Position numbers and translations under genes: made by a program. A stretch of 64,000 bases of DNA. Source: PKWO01 sp036384915 (GTDB lineage: Bacteria; Pseudomonadota; Gammaproteobacteria; Burkholderiales; Burkholderiaceae_D). Positions 46,514-55,498 of the stretch are shown here, piece after piece. Position 1 is the first letter of the stretch. Each line of letters opens with the position of its first letter. The DNA lies in contig DASVLJ010000049.1 in NCBI GenBank assembly GCA_036384915.1, positions 104,532-168,531 of the forward strand. Direction: 5' to 3'. The notes beneath the pieces are model-generated. The model was not told where the DNA came from. It made no database searches and worked only from the letters and a program-made list of their open reading frames with translations.

Positions 46514-48463
46514 TCAAGCGGAGTGGCGCAAGGCCTGGTCGAGCGACGAAGCGAATTTTTGTGGCTTTTGATACCCGACCACGCGGCCGCCATTGATTTC
46601 GCGACCGCCCTTGTCGAAGAAGATGATGCCGGGCGGGCCGTAGAGGTTGAAGCGTTTCAGCAAAGCCTTGTCGTCATCGTCATTGGCGGTCACGTCGGCT
46701 TGCAGCAAGACCATGTCGGTAAATTTCTGCTTCACTTTCGGATCGGTGAAGGTCAGCTTTTCCATTTCCTTGCATGAGACGCACCAGTCGGCATAGAAGT
46801 CGAGCATGGCAGTCTTGTGTCCGGCGGCCAGAATGGCGTCAAGCTGCGCCACCGACTTGACCCGCACGAACGGGGTCTTGGCTTCCGCCTGGCCGGACAG
46901 GCCAGCCAGGGGCTGGAATGCATCGGGCGCGCCCGTGATGCCGCCGGTCAGTTGGACGGCGCCGAACAGGGTGAAGACCAGACCGAAGGCGCGCGCCACC
47001 CGCCCCCAGCGCAGGCTGAAAACCAAGTACAAGCCGTAACCGAGGCCCAGCGCAGCCAGACCGAACATCAAGACACGCGGCGGCACGATAGGCGAGACCA
47101 TCCACTCGGCGACACCGAGCAGCAATACGCCGAAGAAATACTTGATCGATTCCATCCACTTGCCTACGCGCGGCAGCAGCCAGCCGGCCGACAGGCCCAT
47201 CAATAGCAAGGGCGTGCTCATGCCGACCGCCAGAATGAACAGGGCTGTCCCGCCGAGAAAGGCATCGTGCGTCTGGCTAATCACGGCCAGCGCGCCGATC
47301 AGCGGCGCCGCCACGCAGGGACCGACGATCAGGCCGGACAGAGCCCCCATAATGAACACACCGGCCATCTTGCCGGCGCTTTGCTTGCCCGATACCTCCG
47401 CCATCTTGGCCTGAATAGCCGCAGGCATCTGCAACTGGAACACGTCGAACATGGATAGCGACAACACGGCGATCAGCAAGCCGAAGCCGCCCAGCACATA
47501 AGGATTCTGCAGACTGGCTGTCAAGCCTTGCCCCGCCAGGCCGGCCGCCACGCCAATGGCGGTATAGAAAATCGCCATACCCAGCGAATACGCCACCGAC
47601 AGCGCAAAGCTGCGCGAACGCGTCACGTTTTCGCCTTCACCGACGATGATGGAAGACAGGATGGGCACCATAGGCAAAACACATGGCGTAAAGGACAGCA
47701 AGACGCCCGCAACGAAGAAGACCGGCAGAAAGACCAGAAAATTTCCGCTTTTCAAAGCACGCGTAAATCTGCCGCTTTCATCAGGGCCATCCTCGGAGGT
47801 GTTGGCAGTCGCGGACGCCTCCGCAACCGGAGTCGCCGAGGGTACGGTGCCCGATGCTACGGAAGGTACGGATGACTCAGGTGCGGAAACGGAGGCAACG
47901 GGCGTTGTTGCGGCAGCTGCGGCGACCGCCGGAGGATTGGGTGCGGTGTTGGCCGTCTGCGGCGTCCCGCCACCGCCACCCTGCGCCGGCGGCGTCAGCA
48001 CGTCGGATGTCGCCTTGGCTGCCGGCGCGGCCGGCGGCGTCAAGGTAATGCGCGCTTCCTGCGGCGGGTAGCACAAGCCCTTTTCCGCGCAGCCCTGGCC
48101 TACGGCAATCAGTGTGAACGGGCCCTTGGCTTCGACCGGCAACTTGACGGTCACGCCATGACGATAGGTCTCTACGTTTTTCTGGAAGGTTTCGTCAAAA
48201 TGGATCTGCCCCTTGGGATACACCGGCGTACCGAGCTTGGCACCTTCGACGCGGAACTTGAAGTGCTCGCGGTACATGTAGTAACCGTCGGCGATTGCAT
48301 AGCTGACTTCGGCAGTCTTGGCGTCAACCATCTTGGCCGAAAACTTGAAGGCTTGCTCGGGCTCGAGAAATTCGTCGTCCGCGTGTACACGCGGCATGGT
48401 CAAGGCGAGCAACAGCATGAGCACCGGTAATATCAGCCAGCGCGGCAAATACGACTTCAACAT
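46514..48463 (-). CDS. dsbD: Thiol:disulfide interchange protein DsbD
   Basis: The product has 649 residues. A signal peptide precedes the alpha domain, whose cysteine pair is in QGCAEKGLCYPP. Then come an unusually long Ala/Pro/Thr/Ser linker (about residues 145-235), eight membrane helices with cysteines in FTPCVLPMVPIL and GPCVAAPLIG, and a thioredoxin domain with WCVSCKEME. It carries electrons from cytoplasmic thioredoxin to periplasmic DsbC and cytochrome c maturation. Start 48463 has AAAGGAG upstream. It lies 14 nt after cutA. Confidence 0.95.
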   Translation of the reverse strand: MLKSYLPRWLILPVLMLLLALTMPRVHADDEFLEPEQAFKFSAKMVDAKTAEVSYAIADGYYMYREHFKFRVEGAKLGTPVYPKGQIHFDETFQKNVETYRHGVTVKLPVEAKGPFTLIAVGQGCAEKGLCYPPQEARITLTPPAAPAAKATSDVLTPPAQGGGGGTPQTANTAPNPPAVAAAAATTPVASVSAPESSVPSVASGTVPSATPVAEASATANTSEDGPDESGRFTRALKSGNFLVFLPVFFVAGVLLSFTPCVLPMVPILSSIIVGEGENVTRSRSFALSVAYSLGMAIFYTAIGVAAGLAGQGLTASLQNPYVLGGFGLLIAVLSLSMFDVFQLQMPAAIQAKMAEVSGKQSAGKMAGVFIMGALSGLIVGPCVAAPLIGALAVISQTHDAFLGGTALFILAVGMSTPLLLMGLSAGWLLPRVGKWMESIKYFFGVLLLGVAEWMVSPIVPPRVLMFGLAALGLGYGLYLVFSLRWGRVARAFGLVFTLFGAVQLTGGITGAPDAFQPLAGLSGQAEAKTPFVRVKSVAQLDAILAAGHKTAMLDFYADWCVSCKEMEKLTFTDPKVKQKFTDMVLLQADVTANDDDDKALLKRFNLYGPPGIIFFDKGGREINGGRVVGYQKPQKFASSLDQALRHSA

Positions 48464-48477
48464 ATCACTCCTTTGTA

Positions 48478-48819
48478 TTATTTTGTTTGGATCACGGTCA
48501 CTGCGCGGGTTTCGGCGCGGACCCACTCCAGGTAAGCCGGCGAGCCTTGCCCGACCGGCAGCGCCACGATTTCCGGCAACTCGTAGGGGGAGAGCGCCTT
48601 GATGGCGGCTTCCACATCGGCGTAGCGCTCACGCGTGGTTTTCACCAGCAGCGTCGTCTCATTGGCTTGCCGGATTACACCTTCCCAACGGTAATATGAC
48701 TTTACACCAGGTTGAATGTTCACGCATGCGGCCATTCCCTGCCCAACCAGGTAGCGCGAGACTGTCTTCGCCACGGTCAGATTCGGCACATTGGTCATTA
48801 CCAACAGCACGTCGTCCAT
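48478..48819 (-). CDS. cutA: Divalent-cation tolerance protein CutA
   Basis: The product has 113 residues, typical for this trimeric ferredoxin-fold family. Conserved features are CVNIQPGVKSYYRWEG, LLVKTTRERYADVEAAI and the PYELPEIVALPV strand. It is linked to copper tolerance in E. coli, although the mechanism is unclear. Start 48819 has AGGA upstream. Pairing with dsbD is common. Confidence 0.95.
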   Translation of the reverse strand: MDDVLLVMTNVPNLTVAKTVSRYLVGQGMAACVNIQPGVKSYYRWEGVIRQANETTLLVKTTRERYADVEAAIKALSPYELPEIVALPVGQGSPAYLEWVRAETRAVTVIQTK

Positions 48820-48860
48820 AAATTCCTCTGCATGAAACCAGGCATAGTGCCTAAAAGACA

Positions 48861-48883
48861 AAAGCCAGGCAATGCCTGGCTTT
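48861..48883 (-). terminator. Terminator after rplQ
   Basis: AAAGCCAGG (48861-48869) and CCTGGCTTT (48875-48883) pair around a 5-nt loop. On the minus strand the stem runs into TGTCTTTTA. It closes the ribosomal protein superoperon. Confidence 0.85.
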
Positions 48884-48910
48884 GTCATTTACTTGCTAGC
48901 GATAGCTTGC

Positions 48911-49300
48911 TTATTCAGCAACTTCAACCGCTTCGGTGATTTCCGGACGGTCAACCAGTTCGACGAAAGCCATCGGGGCGTTGTCGCCAACGCGGAAACC
49001 CATCTTCAAGATGCGCAGGTAGCCGCCGTTGCGGGTGGCGTAGCGCGGGCCCAGTTCGGAGAACAGCTTGCCGACGATTTCGCGGTCGCGCAGACGCGAG
49101 AATGCCAGGCGCTTGTTGGCCAACGTGTCGGTCTTGCCCAAGGTCAGAATGGGTTCGACGACGCGGCGCAGTTCCTTGGCCTTCGGCAGCGTGGTCTTGA
49201 TGGCTTCGTGACGCAGCAGCGAAACGGTCATGTTGCGCAGCATGGCGAGACGGTGGGAAGAGGTGCGGTTGAGCTTACGGAGACCGTGACGATGACGCAT
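48911..49300 (-). CDS. rplQ: 50S ribosomal protein L17
   Basis: The product has 129 residues. The opening MRHRHGLRKLNRTSSHRLAM is the L17 hallmark. The protein sits near the peptide exit on the 50S subunit. It is the last gene of the alpha operon, 126 nt after rpoA. Confidence 0.98.
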   Translation of the reverse strand: MRHRHGLRKLNRTSSHRLAMLRNMTVSLLRHEAIKTTLPKAKELRRVVEPILTLGKTDTLANKRLAFSRLRDREIVGKLFSELGPRYATRNGGYLRILKMGFRVGDNAPMAFVELVDRPEITEAVEVAE

Positions 49301-49426
49301 GATATTTCCTTTCGGTTTTGAGTTTCAATCCAGCTCTTCGATCGATGTCGCCATCGCGGGCCGGTGCAAATAAATTAAAAGACAGCAAATTTGCCGCGAG
49401 GCTGACCTCGCGGCGGGTACTGCAAA

Positions 49427-50404
49427 TTACTTTTCCAGGCCGGCGGGCGGCCAGTTTTCCAGCTTCATGCCCAGCGTCAAGCCGCGCGAGGCCAAGACTT
49501 CCTTGATTTCGTTCAAGGACTTGCGGCCCAGGTTCGGAGTCTTGAGCAATTCGTTTTCGGTGCGCTGGATCAGGTCGCCGATGTAGTAAATATTTTCAGC
49601 CTTCAGGCAGTTTGCCGAACGGACCGTCAATTCCAGATCGTCGACAGGGCGCAGCAGGATCGGATCGACCGACGGAGCGCGCGACGGCGCTTCGGCTGCG
49701 GCTTCCGTGCCTTCCAGCGCGGCGAACACGTTCAATTGGTCAACCAGCACGCGCGCCGATTGGCGGATCGCTTCTTCAGGCGAAATCACGCCGTTGGTTT
49801 CGATGTTGATGACCAGCTTGTCCAAGTCGGTACGCTGTTCCACGCGGGCCGATTCGACGGCGTAGGACACACGGCGCACGGGCGAGAACGAAGCGTCGAG
49901 AATAATGCGGCCGATGGTCTTGTTGGTGTCTTCCGACAGGCGGCGCACGTTGCCCGGCACATAGCCGCGGCCCTTTTCAACCTTGATCTGCATGTCGAGC
50001 TTGCCGCCGCCGGTCAGGTGGGCGATGACATGCTCGGGGTTGATCAATTCGACATCGTGCGGCAGGTCGATATCCGAAGCCAGCACGGCCCCCTCACCTT
50101 CCCTCTTCAGGGTCAACGTGACTTCGTCGCGGTTATGCAACTTGAACACAACGCCCTTGAGGTTCAGCAACAGGTCGACCACGTCTTCTTGCACGCCGTC
50201 GAGCGACGAATATTCATGCACGACGCCAGCGATCGTGACTTCGGTCGGCGCATAGCCGACCATGGACGACAGCAGGACGCGGCGCAAGGCGTTGCCCAAC
50301 GTGTGGCCATAGCCACGCTCGAACGGCTCCATCACGACCTTGGCGTGACCGGCACCGAGTGCTTCAACTTCGATAATACGGGGTTTCAACAAGCTGTTTT
50401 GCAT
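49427..50404 (-). CDS. rpoA: RNA polymerase alpha subunit
   Basis: The product has 325 residues. The N-terminal dimerisation domain (GYGHTLGNALRRVLLSS) and the C-terminal DNA-binding domain (LELTVRSANCLKAENIYYIG, with the arginine that contacts UP elements replaced in the usual way) are complete. The start with MQNSLLKPRIIEVE is canonical. A hairpin and T-run separate it from rpsD, so it may have its own expression control. Confidence 0.98.
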   Translation of the reverse strand: MQNSLLKPRIIEVEALGAGHAKVVMEPFERGYGHTLGNALRRVLLSSMVGYAPTEVTIAGVVHEYSSLDGVQEDVVDLLLNLKGVVFKLHNRDEVTLTLKREGEGAVLASDIDLPHDVELINPEHVIAHLTGGGKLDMQIKVEKGRGYVPGNVRRLSEDTNKTIGRIILDASFSPVRRVSYAVESARVEQRTDLDKLVINIETNGVISPEEAIRQSARVLVDQLNVFAALEGTEAAAEAPSRAPSVDPILLRPVDDLELTVRSANCLKAENIYYIGDLIQRTENELLKTPNLGRKSLNEIKEVLASRGLTLGMKLENWPPAGLEK

Positions 50405-50497
50405 GAAATGTCCTTGGTTCAATACCCTCGGCTCGTTACACCGATAAGGCTGATGAGTGTTGCTCTTGGAAAAAGAGGCGCTCTGACATGTGAAAAT

Positions 50498-50518
50498 GCC
50501 CACTCACTCGGAATGGGC
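50498..50518 (-). terminator. Terminator-like hairpin between rpsD and rpoA
   Basis: On the minus strand GCCCATTC and GAGTGGGC pair (8 bp, one G-U) around CGAGT and are followed by ATTTTC. The short T-tract suggests partial termination. Confidence 0.55.
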
Positions 50519-50569
50519 GCTTACTACAACTTTATACTATCGAGAGAAGCCCTTGCGGACTCCTCACGA

Positions 50570-51193
50570 TTAGCGGGAATACAATTCGACGATCAGCGAC
50601 TCATTGACGTCGTTCGCGATTTCGCTGCGGTCCGGCGTGCTCTTGAAGGTGCCTTCCATCTTCTTGGAATCGACCGAGACCCAGCTCGGCATGCCGACTT
50701 GTTCGGCCAACGACAGCGCTTCAACAATACGCACTTGCTTCTTGGCCTTTTCGCGAACAGCGACGATGTCACCGGCCTTGACCTGGTAGGAAGCGATGTT
50801 CACGACATTGCCGTTGACCGTGAAAGCCTTGTGGCTGACCAGCTGGCGGCCTTCGGCGCGGGTCGAGCCGAAGCCCATGCGGTAGACGACGTTGTCCAGG
50901 CGCGACTCAAGCAGCTTCAGCAGGTTTTCACCGGTGTTGCCCTTGCGGCGGTCGGCTTCCGCGAAATAGCGGCGAAATTGGCGCTCGAGGATGCCGTACA
51001 TACGCTTGACCTTCTGCTTTTCGCGCAGCTGGTTGCCGTAGTCGGAGGTACGGGCGCCCGAAGTACGGCCATGCTGGCCAGGCTTGGAATCCAGCTTGCA
51101 CTTGGAATCGAGCGAGCGCCGTGCGCTCTTCAGGAACAGGTCGGTGCCTTCGCGGCGGGAGAGTTTTGCTTTCGGTCCAATATAACGTGCCAC
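50570..51193 (-). CDS. rpsD: 30S ribosomal protein S4
   Basis: The product has 207 residues. It opens MARYIGPKAKLSRREGTDLF and carries an S4 RNA-binding domain (LDNVVYRMGFGSTRAEGRQL). It is a primary 16S-binding protein and, in E. coli, the translational repressor of its operon. The start codon is GTG with AAAAGGA upstream. Hairpins precede and follow the gene. Confidence 0.98.
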   Translation of the reverse strand: MARYIGPKAKLSRREGTDLFLKSARRSLDSKCKLDSKPGQHGRTSGARTSDYGNQLREKQKVKRMYGILERQFRRYFAEADRRKGNTGENLLKLLESRLDNVVYRMGFGSTRAEGRQLVSHKAFTVNGNVVNIASYQVKAGDIVAVREKAKKQVRIVEALSLAEQVGMPSWVSVDSKKMEGTFKSTPDRSEIANDVNESLIVELYSR

Positions 51194-51249
51194 GGTATTT
51201 CCTTTTATCTAAATGACGCCCCGCAAACCCACACGGGCTCCAGGCGCTA

Positions 51250-51272
51250 GTCCGATCTGCCTGCTATCGGAC
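51250..51272 (-). promoter_or_regulatory. Leader hairpin upstream of rpsD
   Basis: GTCCGAT and ATCGGAC form a perfect 7-bp stem with a 9-nt loop, 57 nt before the rpsD start. It may be a translational control site for S4, or a simple structural element. Confidence 0.35.
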
Positions 51273-51291
51273 AGTGGTCTTAAGAACAAAA

Positions 51292-51312
51292 CCCGCCAAG
51301 GTCGTTGGCGGG
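51292..51312 (-). terminator. Terminator between rpsK and rpsD
   Basis: On the minus strand CCCGCCAA and TTGGCGGG form an 8-bp stem with a CGACC loop, followed by TTTTGTTCTT. This is a strong intrinsic terminator shape inside the alpha operon. Confidence 0.75.
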
Positions 51313-51370
51313 CGATTTTTACTGCAATACTGCTTTGCTGCAAAAAAGAATCGCGAATTATAGCCGATTC

Positions 51371-51775
51371 TTAGATGCGGCGGCGCTTCGGCGGACGGCA
51401 GCCGTTATGCGGAACCGGCGTCACGTCCTGAATCTGGGTGATCTTGATGCCGAGGCTGTTCAGCGCGCGCACAGCCGATTCGCGGCCGGGGCCTGGGCCC
51501 TTGATGCGCACTTCCAGATTCTTCACGCCACATTCGATCGCGACCTTGCCGGCAGCTTCCGCTGCGACCTGGGCTGCGAACGGGGTGGATTTACGCGAGC
51601 CCTTGAAGCCTGCGCCACCCGACGTTGCCCACGACAGGGCGTTGCCCTGGCGATCGGTGATCGTGATGATGGTGTTGTTGAAGGACGCATGGATGTGCGC
51701 GATGCCTTCGGCAACGTTCTTTTTGACTTTCTTACGCACACGTGCTGCAGCGGCGTTATTTGGTGCTTTTGCCAT
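51371..51775 (-). CDS. rpsK: 30S ribosomal protein S11
   Basis: The product has 134 residues. It contains the conserved HIHASFNNTIITITDRQGN and the C-terminal VTPVPHNGCRPPKRRRI. The protein lies on the platform of the 30S subunit near the mRNA exit. It lies 21 nt after rpsM. Confidence 0.98.
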   Translation of the reverse strand: MAKAPNNAAAARVRKKVKKNVAEGIAHIHASFNNTIITITDRQGNALSWATSGGAGFKGSRKSTPFAAQVAAEAAGKVAIECGVKNLEVRIKGPGPGRESAVRALNSLGIKITQIQDVTPVPHNGCRPPKRRRI

Positions 51776-51796
51776 AATGGTTTCCTTGAATCCCGA

Positions 51797-52162
51797 TTAC
51801 TTCTTCAGCGATTGAGCTGCCTTGCGCGGACCCTTGCGAGTGCGGGCATTGGTGCGGGTACGCTGACCGCGGACCGGCAGGCCCTTGCGGTGACGCAGGC
51901 CACGATAGCAACCGAGGTCCATCAAGCGCTTGATGTTCATCGACAGTTCACGGCGCAGGTCGCCTTCGACGACGAACTTACCGATTTCGTCGCGCAGCTT
52001 TTCCAGTTCGCTATCGTCCAGGTCCTTGACCTTCTTCGTGGTCGGGACACCGGTGATGGCGCAAATGTCTTCCGCGCGCGGACGACCGATGCCGTAGATG
52101 GCGGTCAGGCCGATAACGGTGTGCTGATGGTTGGGGATATTCACCCCTGCAATACGTGCCAT
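51797..52162 (-). CDS. rpsM: 30S ribosomal protein S13
   Basis: The product has 121 residues. Recognisable parts are MARIAGVNIPNHQH, YGIGRPRAEDIC and the basic tail GLPVRGQRTRTNARTRKGPR. It is in the head of the 30S subunit and forms bridges to the 50S. It is the first gene of the alpha operon, after rpmJ. Confidence 0.98.
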   Translation of the reverse strand: MARIAGVNIPNHQHTVIGLTAIYGIGRPRAEDICAITGVPTTKKVKDLDDSELEKLRDEIGKFVVEGDLRRELSMNIKRLMDLGCYRGLRHRKGLPVRGQRTRTNARTRKGPRKAAQSLKK

Positions 52163-52190
52163 TCGTTATTCCTCGATCAATAACGTTAAA

Positions 52191-52304
52191 TTAACCTTGG
52201 CGCTGCTTATGGCGGGGTTCGGTGCAGATCACGCGAACGACGCCCTTGCGCTTGATGATTTTGCAGTTGCGGCAGATCCGCTTCACTGATGCGAGCACTT
52301 TCAT
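52191..52304 (-). CDS. rpmJ: 50S ribosomal protein L36
   Basis: The product has 37 residues, read directly from the bases. It begins MKVLASVKRICRNCK and ends RHKQRQG. Three cysteines and a histidine form the zinc ribbon, so this is the zinc-binding (C+) form. It lies between infA and rpsM, the standard position. Confidence 0.97.
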   Translation of the reverse strand: MKVLASVKRICRNCKIIKRKGVVRVICTEPRHKQRQG

Positions 52305-52338
52305 GTTTGCCCTCTTTCTTTCAAGTTGCTGTTGCTAC

Positions 52339-52557
52339 TTACTTGGTCCGGAATACGATACGTGCGCGGCTCAAGTCATAAGGCGTCAATTCCACCGTCA
52401 CCTTGTCGCCGGGAAGAATACGGATATAGTTCATCCGCATCTTGCCGGAGATATGACCCAGCACTACATGTCCATTTTCCAACTTAACTCTAAACGTTGC
52501 ATTGGGCAGATTCTCAAGAATCTCGCCTTGCATCTGGATAACGTCGTCTTTTGCCAT
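52339..52557 (-). CDS. infA: Translation initiation factor IF-1
   Basis: The product has 72 residues. The OB-fold reads MAKDDVIQMQGEILENLPNA and NYIRILPGDKVTVELTPYDL. It blocks the ribosomal A site during initiation. Between secY and rpmJ is the usual betaproteobacterial place. Confidence 0.97.
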   Translation of the reverse strand: MAKDDVIQMQGEILENLPNATFRVKLENGHVVLGHISGKMRMNYIRILPGDKVTVELTPYDLSRARIVFRTK

Positions 52558-52581
52558 GCGATTTATCGTTCTCCCGGGTGA

Positions 52582-53916
52582 TCAACGCGAGGAAAACCCG
52601 CCCTTGAAGTTCGACTTGCGGAGCAGCGATTCATATTGCTGCGACACCACGTAATTCTGAACCTGGGCCATGAAGTCCATGGTCACCACCACGATAATCA
52701 TCAATGACGTTCCACCGAAGTAGAACGACACGTGCCATTGCGCTTGCAAAAATTCAGGCAACAGACACACCAAAGTCACATACAGCGCACCAGCCAGCGT
52801 CAAGCGCATCAAGATCTTGTCGATGTAGCGCGCGGTTTGCTCGCCAGGACGGATACCAGGAACAAAGGCACCGCTCTTTTTCAAATTGTCGGCCGTTTCC
52901 TTGCTGTTGAACACCAAAGCGGTATAGAAGAAGCAGAAGAAAATGATCGCAATCGCGTACAACAAAGCATGCATCGGCTGGCCATTACTCAGCGACTGGG
53001 ACAGGTCTTTCAAAAAGCGAACAACACCACCCGTCTCGTCACCCGTTGAAAACCAGCCCGCAATCGTTGCCGGGAACAGCACGATAGTCGAGGCGAAGAT
53101 CGGCGGAATCACGCCCGACATATTCAGCTTCAGCGGCAGATGGTTGGTCTGCGCGCCGTAAATCTTGTTACCGACCTGGCGCTTGGCATAGTTCACCAGG
53201 ATCTTGCGCTGGCCGCGTTCCACAAACACCACAAAGTACGTGACGGCCGCCACGATCAGGCAGATCAGGATCGAACTCAACCAGCCGAGGTTTTCACCGC
53301 TGCTTGCCATATCGAGCACACTCTTCAGGGAACCCGGCAAACCCGCCGCAATACCGCCGAAGATCAGGATCGAAATACCGTTGCCCAAGCCGCGCTCGGT
53401 AATCTGTTCGCCGAGCCACATCAGGAACATCGTACCTGTCGCCAGGCTCACCGTGGTGGTAAAGCGGAACACGAAGCCGGGATCGATCACCAGACCCGGT
53501 TGATGTTCCAGGTTAATAGCAAAAAAGACGCCATAACCGATTGCCAGCACCAAAGTACCGTAACGCGTATATTGCGTAATCTTGCGCCGGCCGGCTTCGC
53601 CTTCCTTCTTCAAGGCTTCCAGCGAGGGCACAACCATGCCCAGCAACTGCACCACGATCGAGGTCGAGATGTAAGGCATGATCCCGATCGCAAACACGGT
53701 GAAGCGCGACAGGGCGCCGCCCGAGAACATATTGAACAGGCCAAGATAGCCGTTCTTATGCTGCTCGAAGAAATGCGCCAGCTGCGCCGGGTCGATGCCG
53801 GGCACCGGGATGTGGGCACCGATGCGGTACACCACCAGGGCACCCAACAAGAACCACAGGCGATTCCAGGGAAAACCGCTGGCTGCACTCTTCGCGAGTT
53901 TAGGATTCGTTGCCAA
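52582..53916 (-). CDS. secY: Protein translocase subunit SecY
   Basis: The product has 444 residues with ten membrane helices. Conserved parts include PGIDPAQLAHFF, LGIMPYI-type helix 2 sequence (AIGIMPYISTSIVVQLL), and KSGAFVPGIRPGEQTA in the cytoplasmic loop. It forms the protein-conducting channel with SecE and SecG. It lies 28 nt after rplO in the spc operon. Confidence 0.98.
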   Translation of the reverse strand: MATNPKLAKSAASGFPWNRLWFLLGALVVYRIGAHIPVPGIDPAQLAHFFEQHKNGYLGLFNMFSGGALSRFTVFAIGIMPYISTSIVVQLLGMVVPSLEALKKEGEAGRRKITQYTRYGTLVLAIGYGVFFAINLEHQPGLVIDPGFVFRFTTTVSLATGTMFLMWLGEQITERGLGNGISILIFGGIAAGLPGSLKSVLDMASSGENLGWLSSILICLIVAAVTYFVVFVERGQRKILVNYAKRQVGNKIYGAQTNHLPLKLNMSGVIPPIFASTIVLFPATIAGWFSTGDETGGVVRFLKDLSQSLSNGQPMHALLYAIAIIFFCFFYTALVFNSKETADNLKKSGAFVPGIRPGEQTARYIDKILMRLTLAGALYVTLVCLLPEFLQAQWHVSFYFGGTSLMIIVVVTMDFMAQVQNYVVSQQYESLLRKSNFKGGFSSR

Positions 53917-53944
53917 TATCCGCCCCGGTTAGCTACGTCTTACC

Positions 53945-54376
53945 TTAAGCAACCGAGCCGCCGGCAGCTTCGATCGCAGCCTTGGCACCCTTGGTTGCGG
54001 TCAAGCCCTTGAGCGTGACCTTCTTGCTGATTTCGCCGGACAGGATCACGCGGACATTGCGCGCCAGTTCCGAAACCAGGCCGGCTGCCTTCAAGACCAG
54101 CACGTCGATTTCGTCGACCGGAAGACCCTGCAGGTCGGACAGGCGGACTTCAGCCTTGTACGGCGTTGCCAGCGACTTGAAGCCGCGCTTGGGCAAACGA
54201 CGCTGCAGCGGCATCTGGCCGCCTTCGAAACCGACCTTGTGGAAACCGCCCGAACGCGACTTCTGACCTTTGTGACCGCGACCGGCGGTCTTGCCCAGGC
54301 CCGAACCGATGCCGCGGCCGACACGGCGCTTGGCATGCTTGGCGCCATCTGCTGGCTGGATAGTGTTCAATTCCAT
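53945..54376 (-). CDS. rplO: 50S ribosomal protein L15
   Basis: The product has 143 residues. The glycine/arginine-rich N-terminus (GRGIGSGLGKTAGRGHKGQK) and QRRLPKRGF are diagnostic. Start 54376 (MELNTIQPADGAKH) is the conserved one; a longer frame adds six residues. It is a late 50S assembly protein. Confidence 0.98.
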   Translation of the reverse strand: MELNTIQPADGAKHAKRRVGRGIGSGLGKTAGRGHKGQKSRSGGFHKVGFEGGQMPLQRRLPKRGFKSLATPYKAEVRLSDLQGLPVDEIDVLVLKAAGLVSELARNVRVILSGEISKKVTLKGLTATKGAKAAIEAAGGSVA

Positions 54377-54403
54377 GATTTGCTCCGTTCGCAAGCTTGC
54401 GCC

Positions 54404-54583
54404 TTACGACACCACTTTCACGAGATACGATACCTTGTTGATCATGCCGCGCACTGCCGGCGTGTCTTCCAGTTCGCGAACCGAATTGACACGGCGCAGG
54501 CCCAGACCGCGCACGGTGGCGCGATGCGATTCGCGCGTGCCGATCAAGCCCTTGACCAACTTGACTTTGAGAGTATTTGCCAT
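54404..54583 (-). CDS. rpmD: 50S ribosomal protein L30
   Basis: The product has 59 residues. The start MANTLKVKLVKGLIGT and LGLRRVNSVRELEDTPAVRG fit L30. The start at 54583 matches family length; the frame is open for 18 more codons upstream inside rpsE. Confidence 0.97.
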   Translation of the reverse strand: MANTLKVKLVKGLIGTRESHRATVRGLGLRRVNSVRELEDTPAVRGMINKVSYLVKVVS

Positions 54584-54593
54584 CTGCTTCACC

Positions 54594-55112
54594 TTAGCCG
54601 AGGATTTCTTCGACCGACTTGCCGCGCTTGGCAGCAATTTCAGCCGGAGTATTCATCTTGGACAAGCCGTCCAGCGTGGCACGAACCATGTTGTAGGGGT
54701 TGGTCGAACCAATCGACTTCGCCACCACGTTGGTCACGCCCATCACTTCAAAAATTGCGCGCATCGGACCGCCCGCGATCACGCCGGTACCGTCCTTGGC
54801 CGGCGAAATCATCACCGACGAAGCGCCGTGCTTGCCGTTGACGGTATGCTGCAGCGTACCGTTCTTCAAAGTGACCTTGATCATCTTGCGGCGCGCTTCT
54901 TCCATTGCCTTCTGCACGGCAACCGGCACTTCCTTCGACTTGCCCTTGCCCATGCCGATGCGGCCGTCACCGTCGCCGACCACGGCCAGTGCAGCGAAGC
55001 CCATGATACGGCCGCCCTTCACCACCTTGGTCACGCGGTTGACCGCGATCATCTTTTCGCGCATGCCGTCGTCCGGCTTCTCGCTTTGCATCTTCGATTG
55101 CATTTTTGCCAT
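54594..55112 (-). CDS. rpsE: 30S ribosomal protein S5
   Basis: The product has 172 residues. The double-stranded-RNA-binding-like domain (REKMIAVNRVTKVVKGGRIM) and the C-terminal S5 domain (VMGVTNVVAKSIGSTNPYNM) are complete. It contributes to decoding accuracy and binds 16S rRNA. Confidence 0.98.
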   Translation of the reverse strand: MAKMQSKMQSEKPDDGMREKMIAVNRVTKVVKGGRIMGFAALAVVGDGDGRIGMGKGKSKEVPVAVQKAMEEARRKMIKVTLKNGTLQHTVNGKHGASSVMISPAKDGTGVIAGGPMRAIFEVMGVTNVVAKSIGSTNPYNMVRATLDGLSKMNTPAEIAAKRGKSVEEILG

Positions 55113-55123
55113 GACGCTTTTCC

Positions 55124-55486
55124 TTAAATCTTCAGGCCGGCTTCACGTGCGGCTTCTGCAACAGCCTTCACGCGACCGTGATAACGGAAACCGGAGCGAT
55201 CGAACGCAACTTCGGCGATTCCTGCTTTCAATGCCTTCTCTGCCACACGCTTGCCAACCAAGGCTGCAGCAGCAGTGTTGCCGCCCTTGCCCGATTGACC
55301 GGCCAATTCCTTCCGGACTTCGGCTTCCAGCGTCGAAGCCGATGCCAACACCTTGGCGTCCGGTCCGATGATGGTTGCGTAGATATGCAGGTTCGTGCGG
55401 TGCACGGCCAAGCGATTTACCTTGAGTTCTGCAATCTTGGCACGGGTTTGACGTGCGCGGCGCAGACGCGATTGTTTCTTGTCCAT
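55124..55486 (-). CDS. rplR: 50S ribosomal protein L18
   Basis: The product has 120 residues. It opens MDKKQSRLRRARQTRAKI and carries the 5S rRNA-binding core RLAVHRTNLHIYATII. Start 55486 (ATG) has AGGGG 6 nt upstream; a TTG two codons earlier is less likely. Confidence 0.97.
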   Translation of the reverse strand: MDKKQSRLRRARQTRAKIAELKVNRLAVHRTNLHIYATIIGPDAKVLASASTLEAEVRKELAGQSGKGGNTAAAALVGKRVAEKALKAGIAEVAFDRSGFRYHGRVKAVAEAAREAGLKI

Positions 55487-55498
55487 CGTCAACCCCTA

